Of a stretch of 10,589 nt of DNA, positions 6,467 through 10,589 are shown piece after piece (within the stretch, counting starts at the first letter, position 1; each line of letters starts with the position of its first letter). The stretch is from Deltaproteobacteria bacterium (GTDB taxonomy: Bacteria > Desulfobacterota > JAFDIG01). The stretch is from assembly GCA_019308145.1 (NCBI GenBank), contig JAFDIG010000051.1:1-10589 (forward strand). Reading direction: 5' to 3'. The position numbers were made by a program, and so were the translations under genes. The notes below the pieces were generated by a model. That model had not been told where the DNA came from, did no database searches, and saw only the letters and a program-made list of their open reading frames with translations.

Positions 6467-8209
6467 ATGAGAATTATTCGCGTTGCAATAGGACAAATAA
6501 ATCCTATAGTAGGGGATCTTTCTGGTAACGTTAAAAAAATAATAGAGATAATAAGCCTAGCAAAAGAAGCAAAATCTCATATTGTTATCTTTCCTGAGCT
6601 TGCTATAACAGGCTATCCACCAGAGGATCTTCTTTTAAAACCATCATTTATTAAAGCAAACTTAGACAACTTATCTAAGGTTATTGAGGCGTCATCTTCT
6701 ATCTGCACAATCGTTGGCTTTGTTGGGAAGGAAAATGATATCTTCAATAGCGCTGCTGTTATTCATGATCAGAAACTTCTTACGGTTTACAATAAGATCT
6801 TCCTGCCAAATTATTCTGTTTTTGATGAAGATAGATACTTTCAGCCTGGTTCAGAGTTTACTGTTTTCAAACTTTTAGATACCTGGTTTGGGGTAAATAT
6901 CTGCGAGGATATTTGGCATCCTGGAGATCCAATTAGGACTCAGGCATTTTATGGAAATGCTGAGATTATCTTAAATATTTCTGCTTCTCCTTATCATATT
7001 GGTAAAAACAAATATATGGAAAGGATGTTAGCTCAAAGAGCGAGTGATTATGGTGTTATTTTAGTATATGTTAATCTTGTAGGAGGCCAAGATGAGTTAG
7101 TGTTTGCCGGAAATAGCATGGTATTTGATGAAAGCGGAAAACTCATCACAAGAGGAAAAGCTTTTGAAGAGGATCTCATAATCGTTGACCTTTTCCCAGA
7201 AAGGGTTTTCGCAAAAAGATTGCATGACCCAAGAATAAGAAAGGAAAAATTGATCAAAAATGAAGGTGCAAATAATCTAAAAAAAGTAGAAATTCCTCCT
7301 TCTTTTTATCCTCCTTCAATGCCTACACTTCCATATAGAAAAGAACCAGATGTTATGAGCGATATTGAAGAGATTTATCATGCTCTTGTTCTTGGTACAA
7401 AAGATTACATGAAGAAAAACGGGTTTAGCAAAGCAGTTATAGGCTTATCAGGGGGAATTGATTCCTCTCTTGTAGCCGCCTTGACTGTTGAGGCAATTGG
7501 AAAGGAAAACATTTTAGGGGTACTTATGCCTTCTCAGTATACATCAAAGGAAAGTATAGAAGATGCGAAAAAAGTTGCCCGTAATCTTGGTATTGAAATT
7601 TTTATGATCCCCATTCAAAAGATTTATAATGCTTTCTACAATGAATTATCACCTTATTTTCAAAACCTTCCACCTGATATCACAGAAGAAAATTTACAGG
7701 CACGTATTAGGGGAAATATTCTCATGGCTATTTCTAATAAATTCAAGATGCTCTTGCTTTCAACTGGTAATAAAAGTGAGGTAAGCACAGGATATTGCAC
7801 ATTATATGGTGATATGGCAGGAGGCTTTTCTGTTATAAAGGATGTAAAAAAAACCGTTGTTTATGAACTTGCCAGATTTTATAACAAGATAAAAGGAAGA
7901 GATATTATCCCTGAAAGAGTTTTAATAAAACCACCTTCTGCTGAGTTAAAACCCAACCAGAAAGATGAAGATACTCTTCCACCTTATGATACACTCGACC
8001 CTATCTTAGAACTCTATGTCGAACAAGATAAAGATATTAATGAGATAGCGAGCATGGGCTTTGATAAAGAAAAGGTTAAAGAGATAATGAAAATGGTTGA
8101 TAGAAATGAATATAAACGTCGTCAAGGTTCTCCAGGTATTAGAATAACTGCCAGGGCTTTTGGTAAAGATAGAAGACTTCCTATTACAAATAAATTCAAC
8201 GTTTTATAA
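6467..8209 (+). CDS. nadE: Glutamine-dependent NAD(+) synthetase
   Basis: Catalyses the last step of NAD synthesis: amidation of nicotinic acid adenine dinucleotide with ATP, using ammonia drawn from glutamine. The 580 residues have two domains. The N-terminal nitrilase-type glutaminase (about 1-265) shows the catalytic triad E44 (FPELAITGYPPEDLL), K110 (YNKIFLPNY) and C146 (VNICEDIW). The synthetase domain (about 295-580) has the PP-loop SGGIDSS at 328-334, MPSQYTS at 354-360, STGNKSE at 432-438 and a C-terminal KFNVL. The length fits the bacterial two-domain type. The ATG at 6467 is chosen because AAAGAGG ends 5 nt before it; an in-frame TTG at 6422 falls in the predicted -35 box and would add residues untypical of the family. 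The gene is alone on its strand here, divergent from pyrE, and preceded by a near-consensus promoter with an overlapping palindrome. Confidence 0.96.
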   Translation: MRIIRVAIGQINPIVGDLSGNVKKIIEIISLAKEAKSHIVIFPELAITGYPPEDLLLKPSFIKANLDNLSKVIEASSSICTIVGFVGKENDIFNSAAVIHDQKLLTVYNKIFLPNYSVFDEDRYFQPGSEFTVFKLLDTWFGVNICEDIWHPGDPIRTQAFYGNAEIILNISASPYHIGKNKYMERMLAQRASDYGVILVYVNLVGGQDELVFAGNSMVFDESGKLITRGKAFEEDLIIVDLFPERVFAKRLHDPRIRKEKLIKNEGANNLKKVEIPPSFYPPSMPTLPYRKEPDVMSDIEEIYHALVLGTKDYMKKNGFSKAVIGLSGGIDSSLVAALTVEAIGKENILGVLMPSQYTSKESIEDAKKVARNLGIEIFMIPIQKIYNAFYNELSPYFQNLPPDITEENLQARIRGNILMAISNKFKMLLLSTGNKSEVSTGYCTLYGDMAGGFSVIKDVKKTVVYELARFYNKIKGRDIIPERVLIKPPSAELKPNQKDEDTLPPYDTLDPILELYVEQDKDINEIASMGFDKEKVKEIMKMVDRNEYKRRQGSPGIRITARAFGKDRRLPITNKFNVL

Positions 8210-8237
8210 TAACTACAGAACTTAAAAAACTTTTCAG

Positions 8238-8266
8238 TGGATAGTATTCTTTTAAATCAGTATAAG
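8238..8266 (+). promoter_or_regulatory. Candidate promoter for the solute-binding protein gene
   Basis: TGGATA (8238-8243, 4 of 6) and TATAAG (8261-8266, 5 of 6) with a 17-nt spacer lie in the 89-nt gap after nadE. No terminator for nadE is visible in this gap, so read-through from nadE is also possible. Confidence 0.35.
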
Positions 8267-8283
8267 ATTATTTATTTCTAACA

Positions 8284-8290
8284 AAGGAGG
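8284..8290 (+). promoter_or_regulatory. Strong ribosome binding site of the solute-binding protein gene
   Basis: AAGGAGG, complementary to the anti-SD core, lies 8 nt before the ATG at 8299. It is among the strongest SD sites in the window and suggests high expression, as is common for periplasmic binding proteins. Confidence 0.75.
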
Positions 8291-8298
8291 AAAATAAA

Positions 8299-9783
8299 AT
8301 GAAATTATATAAAAAGATAATCATAATATCTTTTTTGCTTATCTTTTCTTTGTTTTCTTTATCAAATTTTGCAAAAGCAAAAGAGAAGAGGAATTTTATC
8401 CTGGTTATCAGGATGATGGGAATGCAGGACAAATGGTTTAGGGAGAATATAATCCCGCAATTTGAGAAAAAGTATAATGTAAAAGTAACCGTAGTTTCCT
8501 TTGATAAATTCTGGGATCTCGAGGTAATGCTAAAATTAGAAAGAGATAGTGGAAGACATAGTATTGGTCTTGTTAAAACCCCTTTAGAGATGACAAGACC
8601 TCTTAAAGATTTTATGCTCCCATATGACGACTTAATGACCAAAGAAGAACTTGATCAATTAAAATCTCAATATGATCCAATGGCAGTTAAGCTTGGTACT
8701 ATTAATGGAAAAGTATACTATATTCCAAGAAAACTGGAAACAAGGATGATGGTTTATCTGAAATCCAAAGTAGATGAAGCAGTAAAAGGATGGAAAAAGT
8801 TTGAATCAAAGATCAACGAAGTCCTTAAAAAAGATAATGGTTATGGATTACCTGCAGGCTTTAAGTTAGAATCAGACCCAAATTTATGGGATTATTATGA
8901 CATCTTTGTGGTCGCATATTATTGGGCACATACTCCTTATTATGGGATCAAAATGCCACGTATGGCGCATAGAGGCAAAAAATATGGGGGTACAGTCGTT
9001 GGCCTTTGTGATCGTGTCTACCAAATGGGAGGAAATGCTACAGATTTTATTAAAATGGATACAGAACCAGTTATCGATATGTTTGTTTGGGAAGCAGTAT
9101 ATAAAAAGAATAAATTATATAATCCAGGGATGTGGCAGGATCCATGGAGCGGTGGTGGCATTTGGAATGCTATGAAAGACGGAAAGGTCTTTTTAGCAAT
9201 GATGCATCAAATTGACTGTTTTTTTATCCATGGTGGTACACATCCACAAATGCAAGGTTATTTAGCTAATCCAGATGATTTAGGTATAGCAGTCATGCCA
9301 AAAGGTTTATCCTTTGAATTAGATAAAAATGGAAAACCAGTACGGATTGGAACAAAAAAGGCAGGCACCACTGGTTGGTGGTGGGGTATCCCAAAAACTG
9401 CACCTTACCCAAAATTATCGGTTGAACTTGCAAAGTGGATAACAAATTATCATAATCACTTAGCAGAATGCAAGGTATTTGGTATGATGCCTATACGCAA
9501 GGATATATTGTCTGATTTACAAAAAGTCTTCCCTAAAAATTGGATGGCTCAAGTTTTTGATATATCAGTAAAACAAATTAGGATAAATGGCGACCTAACA
9601 GTTCCTTTACTTCCTGAATACTCTGCTATTGGTAAAATTTATCTTAGGGCTTGGTACGATATAATTGTTAAGGATAACTATGGCAAGGCAAAAAAGATTA
9701 ACAGGAAATATATAAAAGAAAAGTTAGAAAATCAGTATGTACCAAAAGTAAAAGAGATACTTGGCAAAAAATATCCAGGATAG
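8299..9783 (+). CDS. Exported ABC-type extracellular solute-binding protein (sugar-type, family 1-like)
   Basis: Predicted periplasmic receptor that captures a solute, probably a sugar or oligosaccharide, for an ABC importer. The 494-residue precursor has a clear type I signal peptide: KLYKK, a hydrophobic core at about 7-22 and an A-K-A cleavage site at 25-27. There is no Cys after it, so it is not a lipoprotein, which favours a Gram-negative-type envelope. The mature protein opens with a first strand and FEKKYNVKVTVVSF (52-65), typical of cluster D/family 1 binding proteins. GGGIWNAMKDGKVFLAMM and TGWWWGIPKTAPYP, followed by ELAKWITNY and MMPIRKDIL, match the late family pattern. It is rich in Trp and Tyr, as sugar-binding clefts often are. 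At 467 mature residues it is longer than typical 400-residue members. No permease or ATPase gene accompanies it in this window; the next gene is convergent. The ligand cannot be assigned. Confidence 0.85.
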   Translation: MKLYKKIIIISFLLIFSLFSLSNFAKAKEKRNFILVIRMMGMQDKWFRENIIPQFEKKYNVKVTVVSFDKFWDLEVMLKLERDSGRHSIGLVKTPLEMTRPLKDFMLPYDDLMTKEELDQLKSQYDPMAVKLGTINGKVYYIPRKLETRMMVYLKSKVDEAVKGWKKFESKINEVLKKDNGYGLPAGFKLESDPNLWDYYDIFVVAYYWAHTPYYGIKMPRMAHRGKKYGGTVVGLCDRVYQMGGNATDFIKMDTEPVIDMFVWEAVYKKNKLYNPGMWQDPWSGGGIWNAMKDGKVFLAMMHQIDCFFIHGGTHPQMQGYLANPDDLGIAVMPKGLSFELDKNGKPVRIGTKKAGTTGWWWGIPKTAPYPKLSVELAKWITNYHNHLAECKVFGMMPIRKDILSDLQKVFPKNWMAQVFDISVKQIRINGDLTVPLLPEYSAIGKIYLRAWYDIIVKDNYGKAKKINRKYIKEKLENQYVPKVKEILGKKYPG

Positions 9784-9928
9784 CTAATTAGTTAGTTCGT
9801 AATGAAAAATAAAATGCGAATTAATTTAAATTTAAAATTTTAGATGATACTGATTAAAAAATCTTTAAATCATATTAAAGTTAACTAATTATGGTAAATA
9901 AATACAAAAATTAGATTTTTCCTTTTGT
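9784..9928. other. AT-rich 3' untranslated stretch with weak inverted repeat
   Basis: Between the solute-binding protein stop and the terminator lie 145 nt of very AT-rich DNA with no supportable ORF. TAATTAGTTA (9785-9794) and TAACTAATTA (9882-9891) are perfect 10-nt inverted arms that could close a long-range stem in the mRNA. With this base composition chance is a fair explanation. Confidence 0.3.
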
Positions 9929-9966
9929 TTCAGGCCGACAAAGTCGGCCTGAACGTAGTTTTTTAT
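9929..9966 (+). terminator. Intrinsic terminator of the solute-binding protein gene
   Basis: A perfect 11-bp stem (TTCAGGCCGAC at 9929-9939, GTCGGCCTGAA at 9943-9953) with an AAA loop is followed after CGTAG by a run of T (9959-9964). It is the most GC-rich short segment in its AT-rich surroundings. The T-run lies on the plus side only, so it ends plus-strand transcripts. It may also block read-through in the other direction, less efficiently. Confidence 0.85.
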
Positions 9967-10010
9967 TTACTTTTTCTCATCTTAGCAAAAAAGCTTATAA
10001 AATATGTCAG

Positions 10011-10589
10011 TTACCCAATAAGTAGAGGTTTCTTTGCTTCTTTAATTAAATGTTTTGTTAGACTACCAACCATAAAATCTATTAATGATTTTTTAGAATG
10101 AGCTCCAACCACTACTATATTAGCCCAATCCAAATATTCATCAACAACATCAATGATCTTTTTGGCTGTCCATTCTTTTTTTATATTCTCTATTGAATGA
10201 GATCTTAAATATGCTTCAGCTTGATCTAAATAATATCTTGCAGCATCTTTTTCAGGATTAGAATTAAGTAAAGTAACTTCCATAACTTCAAAAAAGCCTA
10301 AGTGTGCAAAATTATGTAAAGCCCTTGCAGACGGCAAACTACCATCAAAAGGGATAAGTGCTTTTATCTTCTCACTTTTAATTTTAGATATATTAAGTCT
10401 TTCTGGTACTGCATAAATAGGTGTAATAGTATGGTCCATTATCTCATCTAATGAATTACCTGGGTTATTTGATGTTTCAAAATGAAAATATGTTTTAAGG
10501 CCAATGATGATCGCATCAAAAAAAATAGATTCTTTTACAATTTGCTCGCTTGGGCTACCCTGTGTTTCAGCTTCTCGATATTTCACTCC
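10011..10589 (-). CDS. Universal stress protein, tandem UspA domains, 5' end beyond window
   Basis: A UspA-family protein, a cytoplasmic nucleotide-binding fold linked in other bacteria to stress survival. The frame is open to the window edge. The GTG at 10586 is not convincing as a start because the first 60 residues read as the tail of a Usp domain (SEQIVKES, FDAIIIGL, then TPIYAVP). Counting from that GTG, a complete second domain follows at about 74-191, opening ALIPFDGSLPSARAL and ending in GAHSKKSLIDFMVGS (161-175), the G-2x-G-9x-G(S/T) ATP-binding pattern with Ser in place of the second Gly. The equivalent segment of the first domain (GLKTYFHFETSNNPGNS, 29-45) is degenerate and may not bind nucleotide. 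A full protein of about 270-290 residues is expected. It converges on the solute-binding protein gene across the terminator; no separate minus-strand terminator is seen within the 57 nt after its stop. Confidence 0.87.
   Translation of the reverse strand, partial: GVKYREAETQGSPSEQIVKESIFFDAIIIGLKTYFHFETSNNPGNSLDEIMDHTITPIYAVPERLNISKIKSEKIKALIPFDGSLPSARALHNFAHLGFFEVMEVTLLNSNPEKDAARYYLDQAEAYLRSHSIENIKKEWTAKKIIDVVDEYLDWANIVVVGAHSKKSLIDFMVGSLTKHLIKEAKKPLLIG

Noticed and set aside
8268..8642. Minus-strand ORF of 124 codons opposite the start of the solute-binding protein gene
   Set aside because: It lies opposite the signal peptide and first domain of a convincing gene and has no family features.
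9851..9872. Imperfect TGATT/AATCA hairpin in the 3' region of the solute-binding protein gene
   Set aside because: It is short, bulged and made almost only of A and T; the stem would be unstable and is expected by chance here.
10584..10586. GTG at 10586 as the start of the universal stress protein
   Set aside because: The frame continues to the window edge and the first 60 residues look like the end of a Usp domain.

Overview
This is an AT-rich bacterial window (roughly one third G+C by eye) with eight protein-coding genes packed with little spacing. Clear Shine-Dalgarno (SD) sites, a sigma70-type promoter, a type I signal peptide without a lipobox cysteine, and a glutamine-dependent NadE with a fused glutaminase domain all point to a bacterium, probably one with a Gram-negative-type envelope. 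I cannot place it more finely; an uncultivated, possibly anaerobic lineage would fit, but that is inference. No rRNA, tRNA, CRISPR array, insertion sequence or phage gene was seen.

Left block (1-4773, + strand) is a translationally coupled operon for a surface or cell-wall glycan. It holds an asparagine synthase-type glutamine amidotransferase (5' end cut by the window), a GT-B family 4-like glycosyltransferase, a non-hydrolysing UDP-GlcNAc 2-epimerase (WecB type) and a NodB-type polysaccharide deacetylase. The genes overlap by 4 nt, are spaced by 6 nt, and overlap by 11 nt, in that order. A plausible joint role is supply of UDP-ManNAc, glycosyl transfer, then amidation and N-deacetylation of the product.

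Middle block: pyrE (orotate phosphoribosyltransferase) and a SAM-dependent methyltransferase with a C-terminal coiled coil form a two-gene minus-strand operon (6299 down to 4790). It runs head-on into the glycan operon with 16 nt between stop codons. Divergent from pyrE is nadE (6467-8209), the last step of NAD synthesis. The shared 167-bp intergenic region carries a near-consensus promoter for nadE, overlaid by a palindrome, and a weaker candidate promoter for pyrE.

Right block: an exported ABC-type solute-binding protein (8299-9783) with a strong SD and no transporter partners in the window. It is followed by a GC-rich intrinsic terminator. A universal stress protein of tandem-domain type, cut by the right edge, converges on it from the minus strand.

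Most genes here are recognisable families. I did not find a clearly novel system. The points most worth checking are the palindromic nadE promoter with its very short leader, the coiled-coil methyltransferase beside the glycan operon, and the deacetylase with an Asp where motif 5 normally has a His.
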